From Streptomyces rhizosphaerihabitans (GTDB lineage: Bacteria; Actinomycetota; Actinomycetes; Streptomycetales; Streptomycetaceae), in contig NZ_JAODTZ010000008.1 in NCBI RefSeq assembly GCF_025399795.1, positions 1 through 64,000 of the forward strand: a stretch of DNA of 64,000 bases, in the 5' to 3' direction. Of this stretch, positions 23,462-34,495 are shown one piece after another. Every line of letters begins with the position of its first letter. The first letter of the stretch is position 1. The translations under genes were made by a program, and so were the position numbers. Under the pieces are notes generated by a model. It was not told where the DNA came from. It did not search any database and was given only the letters and a program-made list of their open reading frames with translations.

Positions 23462-25036
23462 GTGCGGATGTACCCGGAGCCGACGGGCGAGGTGCGCATG
23501 AGTCTGTCACTGCGCTTCGCCGCCGGATCGCACAAAGGCATGATCCGCGAGGGCAACGAGGACTCGGGCTACGCCGGTCCTCGCCTGCTCGCGATCGCCG
23601 ACGGGATGGGCGGCCAGGCCGCCGGTGAGGTCGCCAGTTCCGAGGTGATCTCCACCATCGTCGCGCTCGACGACGACGTACCCGGATCCGACATCCTCAC
23701 CTCGCTCGGCACCGCCGTGCAGCGCGCCAACGACCAGCTCCGGCTGATGGTCGAGGAGGACCCGCAGCTGGAGGGCATGGGCACCACGCTCACCGCTCTG
23801 CTGTGGACCGGCCAGCGCCTCGGCCTCGTCCACGTCGGCGACTCCCGCGCCTACCTGCTGCGGGACGGCGTGCTGACGCAGATCACGCAGGACCACACCT
23901 GGGTGCAGCGCCTCGTCGACGAGGGCCGCATCACCGAGGAGGAAGCCACCACCCACCCGCAGCGCTCCCTGCTGATGCGCGCGCTGGGCAGTGGCGACCA
24001 CGTCGAACCCGACCTCTCCATCCGCGAGGTCCGGGCCGGCGACCGCTACTTGATCTGCTCCGACGGCCTCAGCGGCGTGGTCTCCCATCAGACGATGGAA
24101 GACACCCTCGCCAGCTACCAGGGCCCGCAGGAGACCGTTCAGGAGCTCATCCAGCTCGCGCTGCGCGGAGGCGGCCCGGACAACATCACCGTCATCGTGG
24201 CCGACGTCCTCGACATCGACTCCGGGGACACCCTGGCCGCGCAGCTCTCCGACACCCCCGTCGTGGTCGGCGCGGTCGCCGAGAACCAGCTCCAGCTCCA
24301 CGACAACGGAGCCATGCAGACCCCCGCCGGCCGCGCCTCCAGCCTCGGCCGGCCCGTTCCCGGCCAGGGCGGCGGCGAGTTCGGCCCGCCCGGCAGCGGC
24401 GACACCACCGGGTACGTCTCCACCGGCGGCTTCGGCGACTACTCGGACGAGGACTTCGTCAAGCCGCGCACCGGACGCAAGTGGCTGAAGAGATCCTTCT
24501 ACATCGTCCTGTCCCTCGCCGTCATCGGCGGCGGCCTGTACGGCGGCTACCGCTGGACGCAGACGCAGTACTACGTCGGCACCCAGGACGACCACGTCGC
24601 CCTGTACCGCGGCATCAGCCAGGACCTGGCCTGGGTCTCGCTCTCGAAGGTGGAGAAGGACCACCCCGAGATCGAACTCAAGTACCTGCCGCCGTATCAG
24701 CAGAAGCAGGTCAAGGCGACCATCGCCGAAGGCGGCCTTGCCGACGCGAAGTCGAAGATCGACGAGCTCTCCGTGCAGGCCTCCGCCTGCCGGAAGGAAG
24801 CGCAGCGCCGCACCGCCGAGAGCCAGAACAACACGAAGACCGGTACGGACAAGGCCAGTGGGACCACGGGAACCACAAAGACCTCTCTGACGTCCAAGGC
24901 CACGTCCACCCCGAGCCCGACCCCGTCGAGCTCGGCACCTTCGTCCTCCAAGTCCACGACCGCACCCACTCCCACACCAGGCCCCAGCCTCTCCGACGAG
25001 GAGCAGAAGCTGGTCTCGCTGTGCGGTAAGCAGTAA
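23462..25036 (+). CDS. pstP: PP2C-family Ser/Thr phosphatase PstP
   Basis: This is the metal-dependent phosphatase that removes phosphates added by the clustered Ser/Thr kinases. In the 524-aa protein the PP2C domain (about residues 10-240) shows REGNEDSG, AIADGMGGQAAGE, VHVGDSRAYLLRDG, CSDGLSG and GGPDNITVIVADV, the aspartates that bind the two metals. One membrane helix follows (about 345-365, FYIVLSLAVIGGGLYGGY), then a short external domain and a Ser/Thr/Pro-rich tail. The GTG at 23462 was chosen because GGAGG lies about nine bases upstream and the product starts MRMYPEP as in relatives; GTG 23453 and ATG 23468 are alternatives. Confidence 0.93.
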   Translation: MRMYPEPTGEVRMSLSLRFAAGSHKGMIREGNEDSGYAGPRLLAIADGMGGQAAGEVASSEVISTIVALDDDVPGSDILTSLGTAVQRANDQLRLMVEEDPQLEGMGTTLTALLWTGQRLGLVHVGDSRAYLLRDGVLTQITQDHTWVQRLVDEGRITEEEATTHPQRSLLMRALGSGDHVEPDLSIREVRAGDRYLICSDGLSGVVSHQTMEDTLASYQGPQETVQELIQLALRGGGPDNITVIVADVLDIDSGDTLAAQLSDTPVVVGAVAENQLQLHDNGAMQTPAGRASSLGRPVPGQGGGEFGPPGSGDTTGYVSTGGFGDYSDEDFVKPRTGRKWLKRSFYIVLSLAVIGGGLYGGYRWTQTQYYVGTQDDHVALYRGISQDLAWVSLSKVEKDHPEIELKYLPPYQQKQVKATIAEGGLADAKSKIDELSVQASACRKEAQRRTAESQNNTKTGTDKASGTTGTTKTSLTSKATSTPSPTPSSSAPSSSKSTTAPTPTPGPSLSDEEQKLVSLCGKQ

Positions 25037-25062
25037 GAAGCCGTGAGGGGCCCTGTCACACG

Positions 25063-26508
25063 ATGAGCAGTAGTTCGAACACGCCGACGCACCACACGTC
25101 CACGATCGGATCGATCGGCGCACCCAGCCGACGCAACACCGAACTGGCGCTGCTGGTGTTCGCCGTTGTCATCCCGGTGTTCGCCTACGCCAACGTGGGC
25201 CTCGCCATCGACGACAAGGTGCCCGCCGGCCTCCTGAGTTACGGCCTGGGCCTCGGCCTGCTGGCCGGCGTCGCCCACCTCGCGGTACGCAAGTTCGCTC
25301 CGTACGCGGACCCGCTGCTGCTCCCGCTGGCCACGCTCCTCAACGGGCTCGGCCTGGTGATCATCTGGCGGCTCGACCAGTCCAAGCTGCTCCAGTCGAT
25401 CAACCAGGCGGGCAACGCGGCACCACGCCAGCTGCTGTACACGGCGCTGGCCATCGCCCTGTTCGTCGCCGTGCTGTTCTTCCTGAAGGACCACCGCGTC
25501 CTGCAGCGCTACACCTACATCTCCATGGTCGGCGCCCTGGTCCTGCTGCTGCTCCCGCTGGTCCCGGGACTCGGTGCCAACATCTACGGCGCCAAGATCT
25601 GGATCTCGGTCGCCGGATTCTCCATCCAGCCCGGTGAGTTCGCGAAGATCGTCCTCGCGATCTTCTTCGCCGGCTACCTGATGGTGAAGCGCGACGCGCT
25701 CGCCCTGGCCAGCCGCCGCTTCATGGGCCTGTACCTGCCGCGCGGCCGCGACCTCGGCCCGATCCTCGTGGTCTGGTTCATCTCGATCCTGATCCTGGTC
25801 TTCGAGACCGACCTCGGTACGTCGCTGCTGTTCTTCGGAATGTTCATCATCATGCTGTACGTCGCCACCGAGCGGACCAGCTGGATCGTCTTCGGTCTGC
25901 TGATGTCCGCGGGCGGCGCGGTCGGTGTGGCGACCTTCGAACCGCACATCCAGACGCGTGTCCAGGCCTGGCTCGACCCGATGCACGAGTACATGCTCAG
26001 CCAGTCCGGGGTCAAGGACGGCATCATCCACTCCGAGCAGGCCATGCAGGCGCTGTGGGCGTTCGGCTCCGGCGGCACCCTCGGCACCGGCCTCGGCCAG
26101 GGCCACTCCGAGCTCATCCGCTTCGCCGCCAACTCCGACTTCATCCTCGCCACGTTCGGCGAGGAACTGGGCCTCGCCGGAGTCATGGCGATCCTGGTGC
26201 TCTACGGCCTGATCGTCGAGCGCGGCATCCGCACGGCGCTCGCGGCCCGCGACCCGTTCGGCAAGCTCCTCGCCGTCGGCCTCTCCGGCGCCTTCGCCCT
26301 CCAGGTCTTCGTGGTCGCCGGCGGCGTCATGGGCCTGATCCCGCTGACCGGTATGACCATGCCGTTCCTGGCCTCCGGCGGTTCCTCCGTCATCGCCAAC
26401 TGGGCGCTCATCGGCGTACTGATCCGCATCAGCGACACCGCCCGTCGCCCGGCACCCGCACCCGCCCCCAGCCCCGACGCCGAGATGACCCAGGTGGTCC
26501 GCCCGTGA
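25063..26508 (+). CDS. rodA: FtsW/RodA/SpoVE-family peptidoglycan glycosyltransferase
   Basis: This is a SEDS-family membrane enzyme that polymerises lipid II into glycan strands with a partner class B PBP. The 481-aa product has about ten membrane segments and SEDS blocks such as IQPGEFAKIVLAIFFAGYL, ETDLGTSLLFFGMF, GLGQGHSELIRFAANSDFI and LPLTGMTMPFLASGGSS-like PLTGMTMPFLASGGSS near the C-terminus. The next gene, a class B PBP, overlaps by four bases (GTGA), the usual SEDS-PBP pairing. Role in elongation rather than division is inferred from position; it could equally be called an FtsW paralogue. Confidence 0.92.
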   Translation: MSSSSNTPTHHTSTIGSIGAPSRRNTELALLVFAVVIPVFAYANVGLAIDDKVPAGLLSYGLGLGLLAGVAHLAVRKFAPYADPLLLPLATLLNGLGLVIIWRLDQSKLLQSINQAGNAAPRQLLYTALAIALFVAVLFFLKDHRVLQRYTYISMVGALVLLLLPLVPGLGANIYGAKIWISVAGFSIQPGEFAKIVLAIFFAGYLMVKRDALALASRRFMGLYLPRGRDLGPILVVWFISILILVFETDLGTSLLFFGMFIIMLYVATERTSWIVFGLLMSAGGAVGVATFEPHIQTRVQAWLDPMHEYMLSQSGVKDGIIHSEQAMQALWAFGSGGTLGTGLGQGHSELIRFAANSDFILATFGEELGLAGVMAILVLYGLIVERGIRTALAARDPFGKLLAVGLSGAFALQVFVVAGGVMGLIPLTGMTMPFLASGGSSVIANWALIGVLIRISDTARRPAPAPAPSPDAEMTQVVRP

Positions 26509-27986
26509 ACAAGCCCCTGCGCCGGATCGCGATCTTCTGCGGACTCCTCGTCCTCGCCCTGCTCCTCCGCGACAACTACGTCCAGTACGTCCAGGCCGAC
26601 GGCCTGCGGACCGACTCGCACAACCGCCGCGTCGCCATCGAGCGGTACGCCACCCCGCGCGGCAACATCATCGTCGACGGCGACCCGATCACCGGGGCCA
26701 CCAAGACGAAGAAGAACGGCATCAACGACTTCGTCTGGAAGCGCACCTACAAGGACGGCGCCATGTGGGCCCCGGTCACCGGGTACGCCTCGCAGGCCTT
26801 CGACGCCTCCCAGCTGGAGAAACTGGACGACGGCGTCCTCACCGGCAACGACGACCGGCTCTTCTTCCGCAACACCCTCGACATGATCACGGGCAAGCCG
26901 AAGCAGGGCGGCAACGTCATCACCACCCTCAACGCCGCCGCGCAGAAAGCCGCCTACAAGGGCCTGCTGAGCCGGGGCAAGGGCGCCGTCGCCGCGATCA
27001 ACCCGCAGACCGGCGCGATCCTGGCGCTGGCCTCCACCCCGTCGTACGACCCCTCCGCCTTCGCCGGGAACACCAACACCGACGCGAAAGCCTGGAACAA
27101 GCTCCAGAAGAAGAACAACCCCGACGACCCGATGCTCAACCGGGCACTGCGCGAGACCTACCCGCCGGGCTCCACCTTCAAGGTGGTCACCGCCGCCGCG
27201 GCGCTGGAGAACGGCCTGTACACGTCCGCGGACCAGCACACCGACTCTCCGCTGCCGTACATCCTGCCGAAGACCACGACCGAGCTGAAGAACGAGGGGA
27301 GCATCCCCTGCAAGAACGCGAGCATGCGGATCGCTCTCCGCTACTCGTGCAACACCGTCTTCGGCAAGATCGGCGCCGACCTCGGCAAGGAGAAGATGCT
27401 GACGGAGGCCGAGAAGTTCGGCTTCAACTCCGAGCAGCTCACGCCCGTGCGCTCCAACGCCTCCGTCTTCCCCAAGACGATGGACCCGGCGCAGACCGCG
27501 CTCAGCTCCATCGGCCAGTTCGAGACCGCCGCGACCCCGCTGCAGATGGCCATGGTGGCCTCCGCCGTCGCCAACAACGGCACGCTCATGAAGCCCTACA
27601 TGGTCGACAAGCTGCAGGCGCCGAGCCTGGACGTCATCTCGCAGACCGAGCCGGAGAAGCTGAGCCAGCCGCTCTCCGAGTCCAACGCCCAGATCCTGCA
27701 GGACATGATGGAGACGGTCGTCAAGGAGGGCACGGGTACGCAGGCGCAGATCTCCGGTGTCACCGTGGGCGGCAAGACCGGTACCGCCCAGCACGGTGTC
27801 GCCAACAGCGAGAAGCCGTACGCGTGGTTCATCTCCTACGCCAAGCTCCCCGACGGCAGCTCCCCGGTCGCCGTGGCCGTGGTGGTGGAGGACGGCAGCG
27901 CCAACCGTGACGACATCTCGGGTGGTGGTCTCGCCGCCCCCATCGCGAGGGACGTGATGAAGGCAGTCATCGACAGTAAGAAGTGA
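26505..27986 (+). CDS. pbpA: Class B penicillin-binding protein (transpeptidase)
   Basis: This D,D-transpeptidase crosslinks new peptidoglycan alongside the RodA-type polymerase encoded just before it. The 493-aa protein has an N-terminal membrane anchor (residues 8-22), a PBP dimer-type N-domain, and a transpeptidase domain with SxxK (STFK, 223-226), SxN (SCN, 281-283) and KTG (424-426). Length and motifs match the actinobacterial PbpA family next to pknB. The GTG start lies in the GTGA overlap with rodA. Confidence 0.93.
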   Translation: MNKPLRRIAIFCGLLVLALLLRDNYVQYVQADGLRTDSHNRRVAIERYATPRGNIIVDGDPITGATKTKKNGINDFVWKRTYKDGAMWAPVTGYASQAFDASQLEKLDDGVLTGNDDRLFFRNTLDMITGKPKQGGNVITTLNAAAQKAAYKGLLSRGKGAVAAINPQTGAILALASTPSYDPSAFAGNTNTDAKAWNKLQKKNNPDDPMLNRALRETYPPGSTFKVVTAAAALENGLYTSADQHTDSPLPYILPKTTTELKNEGSIPCKNASMRIALRYSCNTVFGKIGADLGKEKMLTEAEKFGFNSEQLTPVRSNASVFPKTMDPAQTALSSIGQFETAATPLQMAMVASAVANNGTLMKPYMVDKLQAPSLDVISQTEPEKLSQPLSESNAQILQDMMETVVKEGTGTQAQISGVTVGGKTGTAQHGVANSEKPYAWFISYAKLPDGSSPVAVAVVVEDGSANRDDISGGGLAAPIARDVMKAVIDSKK

Positions 27987-28156
27987 CCCCGCTCACGTCC
28001 CCATCACATCGGTGCACGTTGCGATACCGGTCCTGTCACGGGTGACGGTCTTGGCCAGGTCACACAAGGCGATCCGGGTACCGTATGCCCGGACAGCACA
28101 CCGCCGGACCACACAAAGGTGCGGTCGGGACCGACGGAGAGGGCTGGTAGGTAGCT

Positions 28157-30139
<1,983 letters not shown>

Positions 30140-30170
30140 GCCCCACCAAGGACCGTACTCGGGCAACCGA

Positions 30171-30212
30171 CGGAAAGGGCCCCGGCACTCTTGAGTGCCG
30201 GGGCCCTTTCCG
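30171..30212 (+). terminator. Terminator after pknB
   Basis: Perfect 20-bp arms beginning CGGAAAGGGC meet at a TT centre (a small loop in practice). This is one of the strongest hairpins in the window and closes the fhaA-pknB run. Confidence 0.85.
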
Positions 30213-30365
30213 TCGACCTCGTGACGTACAAGGCTGCGGCCCACTGGCGACCTGGTGTGCGAAATTCGACCGTTTCTTCATACTTCCCGACTCGTTGACG
30301 GGATGGGGCGGAATCAAAGCTCTGCCCCGGCCGCAAGGCCACGCAACGAGCAAAAGGGGCAGTAC

Positions 30366-31400
30366 GTGATCAACGAATCGGCTCTGCTGGAATCGAAAGC
30401 TCTACGAGACAGCGTGCTGGAACGCAGTGAGGTACTCGACAAGGTCAAAGCGCTGTCGCTCCTACCGGACGGCATGCATGTGACAACGGCGATGGTCGCG
30501 GCGTACTTCGGCGCCACGATGGAGGCCATTCGAGCCCTCGTGCATGACCATCGAACGGAGCTGGAAGCGAACGGGTATCGAGTTTTGACAGGTTCAGAAC
30601 TGAGTGACTTCAAGCAACTCAGTGGCATCCAGTCACGCACCCGGTCCCTCGCCCTCTTCTCTCGTCGAGCCGTCCTCAACGTCGCCATGCTGCTCCGGGA
30701 CAGTGAAGTTGCACGTCCAGTGCGTACGTACCTCCTCGACATGGAGTACCTGGCGCGCACGCAGCATCCTGTGGATAACCCTCTCCCCAGGGATACCCGC
30801 TCACTCGACGACCGCATCGACCAGCGCATCACCCACATTCTCGGCAAAACCGTTGTCCCGATGTTCAATGCCCTGATCGAGACATCAGGCGAGCACCGCG
30901 GAGAACTGATCGCACTGCGAGCAGGGGTCCAGACCGTCGAGCGGCGGCTCCGCCAACATCACGCCCGGTTGCAGCGACTGGAAGGTCCTCGGGAGGACCG
31001 ACCTCTCGCCGGAGTCATGGCGGCCATCGACGCCATGAACGGCCGTGAATTCGAGGAGTACGTCGCCGAACTGCTGCGCCGCGATGGCTGCTCCGCCGTC
31101 GTCGTACGGGGCGGCAGCGGAGACCGGGGAGTCGACATCACCGGTCGTACGGCCGACGGACGAACCCTCGTCGTCCAGTGCAAGAGATTCGCGCCCTACC
31201 TCTCCGTCACCAGCCCCGACGTCCAGAAGTTCATCGGAGCGGCCAAGGTTCTGCACACGTCGGAGGTGGCCCTCTTCGTGGCGACATGCCCTTTCACACG
31301 TGACGCCCTGAACATCGCCGTCGACGGCGGCATCACCGCCGTACACCGGGGCCTGCTGGAGGAGTGGAGCACCGGAGCGGCACTGGCCGTTCTGGAGTAA
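30366..31400 (+). CDS. Mrr-type restriction endonuclease with antirepressor-like N-terminus
   Basis: The 344-aa protein joins two modules. The N-terminal half (about residues 5-130) has a helix-turn-helix-like stretch (HVTTAMVAAYFGATMEAIRALV) and a segment (RRAVLNVAMLLRDSEVARPVRTYLLDME) resembling phage Rha/ORF6N-type regulators. The C-terminal half (about 215-335) is a PD-(D/E)XK Mrr-like nuclease: GREFEEYVAELLRRDGC, then Asp257 in GVDITGR and QCK at 271-273. Mrr enzymes cut modified or foreign DNA. The GTG at 30366 has AGGGG six bases upstream. The gene stands alone between two strong terminators, has a perfect DnaA 9-mer (30770-30778) inside, and appears less GC-rich than its neighbours, so acquisition by transfer is plausible. 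Confidence 0.8.
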   Translation: MINESALLESKALRDSVLERSEVLDKVKALSLLPDGMHVTTAMVAAYFGATMEAIRALVHDHRTELEANGYRVLTGSELSDFKQLSGIQSRTRSLALFSRRAVLNVAMLLRDSEVARPVRTYLLDMEYLARTQHPVDNPLPRDTRSLDDRIDQRITHILGKTVVPMFNALIETSGEHRGELIALRAGVQTVERRLRQHHARLQRLEGPREDRPLAGVMAAIDAMNGREFEEYVAELLRRDGCSAVVVRGGSGDRGVDITGRTADGRTLVVQCKRFAPYLSVTSPDVQKFIGAAKVLHTSEVALFVATCPFTRDALNIAVDGGITAVHRGLLEEWSTGAALAVLE

Positions 31401-31417
31401 CCGCACCACAACACACA

Positions 31418-31458
31418 AAGGCCCGAAGCCGCAAGAATTGGTTGCGGCTTCGGGCCTT
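31418..31458 (+). terminator. Terminator after Mrr-like gene
   Basis: Perfect 17-bp arms (AAGGCCCGAAGCCGCAA and its complement) with a 7-base loop lie 17 bp after the stop. The 31459-31683 remainder contains a perfect DnaA 9-mer (31615-31623) and no gene. Confidence 0.85.
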
Positions 31459-31657
31459 CGCCATGCTAGCGCCGTGCCAGGCAACTTTCGCCCGACCGTG
31501 CCGCGACCAGTCCCATCACGTCAGCGGGAGATGAACAGGCTCGGTTTAAGGGAGACACGGTGTCTCTCAATCCGGAAAGTCATCCACGCTCCCCCTCAAT
31601 GCTCCGTCTGGGAGTTGTCCACAGCCCTCCTGGAGCCCAGGCTTCCCATCGGTGACC

Positions 31658-31676
31658 GGGGTCCTCGCAGGACCCC
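31658..31676 (-). terminator. Small hairpin after class E sortase
   Basis: GGGGTCCT/AGGACCCC arms with a CGC loop lie just beyond the stop of the leftward sortase gene; it is a plausible but short terminator. Confidence 0.45.
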
Positions 31677-31683
31677 AGTGCAC

Positions 31684-32445
31684 TCAGCCAAGCTCCGGCG
31701 GCGGCGTCCGCGCGCTGTCGACCTTGTCCACGCGCACCAGTTCGCCCCACACCACGTAGCGGTAGCGGGAGGTGTACACCGGCGTGCAGGTCGTCAGGGT
31801 GATGTAGTGGCCGGGCTTGGTCTTGCCGGACTGCTCCGGGACCGTCTGGAGAACCTTGACGTTGTACTTAGAGGTCTCCGGAAGGATGTTGAAGACCTTG
31901 TAGACGTACCACTTGTCCCGGGTCTCGAAGACGATCGCGTCACCCTCGGCGATCTTGTCGATGTTGTGGAACTTGGCGCCGTGGCCGTCACGGTGGGCGG
32001 CGAGCGTGAAGTTGCCGTTCTTGCCGGTCGTCGGCAGGGACGCCTTCACAGGGTCCGTGTAGTAGCCGGCGACACCGTCGTTGAGGACCTTCGTCGCCGT
32101 GCCCTTCTCGACGAGCACCTCGCCGTTCTTCATCGACGGGACGTGCAGGAAGCCGATGCCGTCCTTGGTGTCCAGCGCGCCCGGACCGGTCGGGGCCTGC
32201 GCCCAGTGGTCGCGGACCTTGTCACCCTGTTTGTGCGCCTCGCGGTCGGCCACGACGTTCGTCCACCACAGCGAGTAGACGACGAACAGGCCGAGCACCA
32301 GCCCCACGGTGATGAGGAGTTCACCGAAGACGCTGACCGTCATCGCGAACCATCCGATGCGCCGGCGCCCCCCGCGTACGTCACCGGCGGCCGCGTGTCC
32401 CGCTTCCGATCCGGCGCGTTCGTCGTGGTCGGTCCTCGCTGCCAC
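31684..32445 (-). CDS. Class E sortase (first of three)
   Basis: Class E sortases are membrane transpeptidases that cleave LAXTG-type sorting signals and attach proteins such as long chaplins to Streptomyces peptidoglycan. The 253-aa protein has an N-terminal membrane helix (about residues 38-62) and the sortase barrel with catalytic His in LAAHRDGHG, Cys in TLTTCTPVY and Arg in SRYRYVVWG. The GTG start at 32443-32445 gives a basic N-terminus typical of the family. It is the distal gene of a leftward group running from 34653, with a 95-bp gap to the second sortase, and may correspond to one of the S. coelicolor SrtE enzymes. Confidence 0.9.
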   Translation of the reverse strand: MAARTDHDERAGSEAGHAAAGDVRGGRRRIGWFAMTVSVFGELLITVGLVLGLFVVYSLWWTNVVADREAHKQGDKVRDHWAQAPTGPGALDTKDGIGFLHVPSMKNGEVLVEKGTATKVLNDGVAGYYTDPVKASLPTTGKNGNFTLAAHRDGHGAKFHNIDKIAEGDAIVFETRDKWYVYKVFNILPETSKYNVKVLQTVPEQSGKTKPGHYITLTTCTPVYTSRYRYVVWGELVRVDKVDSARTPPPELG

Positions 32446-32540
32446 TGTTCATCTGCCCCGTCTGGTGTGTCTCGGCTTGTCTCACGTGCACGTGACGCCC
32501 GCACGCGTTCGTCCCGTCGCGCGTGCGTCGGCGTCTGTCC

Positions 32541-33860
32541 TCAGCCGACCAGCGCGTCGGGCTTGCCCTTGCTGCGCGGCCGGTCCTCGACCATCTTGCC
32601 CCAGACGATCATCCGGTACTTACTGGTGAACTCCGGTGTACAGGTGGTCAGTGTGATGTAGCGGCCCGGCCCGGTGAAGGTCGAACCCTTCGGGATCGGA
32701 TCGAGCACGCTCGTGTTGCTCGGACTCGTCACCGGCAGGATCGACGCCATCTTGTAGACGTAGTAGTCGTCCTGTGTCTCGACCACGATCTCGTCGCCCG
32801 GCTTGAGCCGGTTGATGTAACGGAACGGTTCACCATGGGTGTTGCGGTGCCCGGCGAGCGCGAAGTTGCCCGTCTTGGCGTCGGGCATCGCCGTCTTGAG
32901 GGGTGCCTCGCCGTAGTGGCCGACCATTCCGCGGTCGAGCACCTTCGTCTTGCTGGTGCCCTCCGCGATCGGCGCGACCACGTCCAGCTTCGGAATGTGC
33001 AGGATGGCGAAGCCCTGGCCGGGCGAGAACGTCCCCGGACTCCGCTTGCCGTTCGCCCAGTCCTGCTGAAGGCTGCTCGCCTCGTTGCCCGCCTGCTGGT
33101 GCGCCCGCACGTTCGACCACCACAGCTGGTAGGTCACGAACAGCAGCATCAGGACGCCGGTGCTGATGAACACCTCGCCGACCATCCGGCTCACCAGGAC
33201 ACCCGCGCCGGGTTTCGACGCCCGCGCCGCGCGCCGGGCGTCCATCCGGCTCCGAGGGGCCCCAGCGGCCTCCTGAGCCGCCTCCTGGGGCTCGTGGGAC
33301 TCCTGCGCCTCTCCGTACCGTCCGTGGCGTCTGGCGGCCTTACGGCGGGCCGCACGACCTCCGGACGCGGAGACCGTCCCGCTGCCGGCCGCACGCGCGC
33401 TTCCCGCCGCCCTTCCGGGCAGGTCGGGAAGGCGCAACGCGACGGTCTCGTCGTCCACCGGCAGGCGCGGCGCGACCGGCTCCGTCCGGGGAGCGGCGAC
33501 CGGTCCGCGGTACTGCGCGGCCGCGGGCTCCTGGTACTGCGGGGGATACGTCCGCCCGTACATCTCCGCGTACGACGGTGCCGACGCCGGCGTGGAAGGC
33601 ATGGCCTGCGTCTGAGCGGCCTGCACCTGGGCGGCCTGGAACTGAGCGGCCTGTGCCTGCTGCTGCGCGGCGTACCAGTCGGATCCGTACCCCTGCTGCT
33701 GTACGCCCTGTCCCTGTCCCTGTCCCTGGCCCTGGCCCGGCAGCGGATCCGTCAGCGGGTCCGCGAGCCCTCCGACCGCCGCCTCGAACGCACCGGCGCC
33801 CCCGTACGCGGCCTCGCCGCCGTAGGGGGAGCTGTCGCGCTCGGGGCGCAGCGCGGTCAC
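32541..33860 (-). CDS. Class E sortase with long Gln-rich N-terminal extension
   Basis: This is the second sortase, 439 aa, much longer than usual because of a cytoplasmic extension of about 220 residues before the membrane helix. The extension holds GQGQGQGQGQG and an AAQ/VQA repeat tract (QQQAQAAQFQAAQVQAAQTQ), then an Arg-rich stretch. The catalytic domain has His in LAGHRNTHG, Cys in TLTTCTPEF and Arg in SKYRMIVWG. The GTG start overlaps the pabA stop by four bases (GTGA), so an aminodeoxychorismate synthase subunit and a sortase are translationally coupled. The extension could bind a cytoplasmic or septal partner; that is inference. Confidence 0.88.
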   Translation of the reverse strand: MTALRPERDSSPYGGEAAYGGAGAFEAAVGGLADPLTDPLPGQGQGQGQGQGVQQQGYGSDWYAAQQQAQAAQFQAAQVQAAQTQAMPSTPASAPSYAEMYGRTYPPQYQEPAAAQYRGPVAAPRTEPVAPRLPVDDETVALRLPDLPGRAAGSARAAGSGTVSASGGRAARRKAARRHGRYGEAQESHEPQEAAQEAAGAPRSRMDARRAARASKPGAGVLVSRMVGEVFISTGVLMLLFVTYQLWWSNVRAHQQAGNEASSLQQDWANGKRSPGTFSPGQGFAILHIPKLDVVAPIAEGTSKTKVLDRGMVGHYGEAPLKTAMPDAKTGNFALAGHRNTHGEPFRYINRLKPGDEIVVETQDDYYVYKMASILPVTSPSNTSVLDPIPKGSTFTGPGRYITLTTCTPEFTSKYRMIVWGKMVEDRPRSKGKPDALVG

Positions 33861-34495
33861 GCCGTGGCCCTGCCCACCACCGGGGCGAGCCCCGCCGACC
33901 TCGCCACGGCCACCTTGTCGCCGCACTCGAGCAGCCAGTTGGCGAGCATCCGGTGGCCGTGCTCGGTCAGCACCGACTCCGGGTGGAACTGCACACCCTC
34001 GACCGGCAGTTCGCGGTGTCTGAGTCCCATGATGATCCCGTCGTGGGTACGGGCCGTGACCTCCAGCTCGGCCGGAACCGTCTCCGGCTCGGCCGCCAGC
34101 GAGTGGTAGCGGGTCGCGGTGAAGGGGGACGGCAGACCGGCGAAAACGCCCTTGCCCTGGTGCTCCACGAGCGAGGTCTTCCCGTGCAGCAGCTCGGGCG
34201 CGCGGTCGACCACACCGCCGTACGCCACCTGCATCGACTGCATCCCGAGGCAGACACCGAAGACGGGCACCCCGGTCGCGGCGCAGTGCCGGACCATGTC
34301 GATGCAGACACCGGCCTGTTCGGGGGCACCCGGCCCCGGGGACAGGAGCACGCCGTCGAAGCCGTCCTGGGCGTGCGCGGTCGACACCTCGTCGTTGCGC
34401 AGCACCTCGCACTCCGCGCCCAACTGGTACAGGTACTGGACCAGGTTGAAGACGAAGCTGTCGTAGTTGTCCACAACGAGGATGCGCGTGCTCAC
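33857..34495 (-). CDS. pabA: Aminodeoxychorismate/anthranilate synthase glutamine amidotransferase
   Basis: This class I glutamine amidotransferase supplies ammonia for p-aminobenzoate (folate) or anthranilate (tryptophan) synthesis. The 212-aa protein has the triad Cys82 (FGVCLGMQ), His171 and Glu173 (FHPES) and the oxyanion block SPGPGAPEQAG. PabA is preferred over TrpG because no trp genes are near and it is the copy typically found in this Streptomyces neighbourhood. Its GTG start overlaps the small membrane protein stop (GTGA) and its stop overlaps the second sortase. A perfect DnaA 9-mer (34467-34475) lies within its first codons and a near-perfect one (34499-34507) just upstream. Confidence 0.88.
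   Translation of the reverse strand: MSTRILVVDNYDSFVFNLVQYLYQLGAECEVLRNDEVSTAHAQDGFDGVLLSPGPGAPEQAGVCIDMVRHCAATGVPVFGVCLGMQSMQVAYGGVVDRAPELLHGKTSLVEHQGKGVFAGLPSPFTATRYHSLAAEPETVPAELEVTARTHDGIIMGLRHRELPVEGVQFHPESVLTEHGHRMLANWLLECGDKVAVARSAGLAPVVGRATA

Noticed and set aside
23385..23501. A short frame (MSERSEHATAV...) between fhaB and pstP
   Set aside because: The GAGCGAGCGGAGCGAGC stretch is a common low-complexity motif in Streptomyces and the frame runs into pstP out of phase.
30366..31400. Prophage or integrated element around the Mrr-like gene
   Set aside because: No integrase, portal or capsid genes, no tRNA-derived direct repeats, and conserved Streptomyces genes on both sides.
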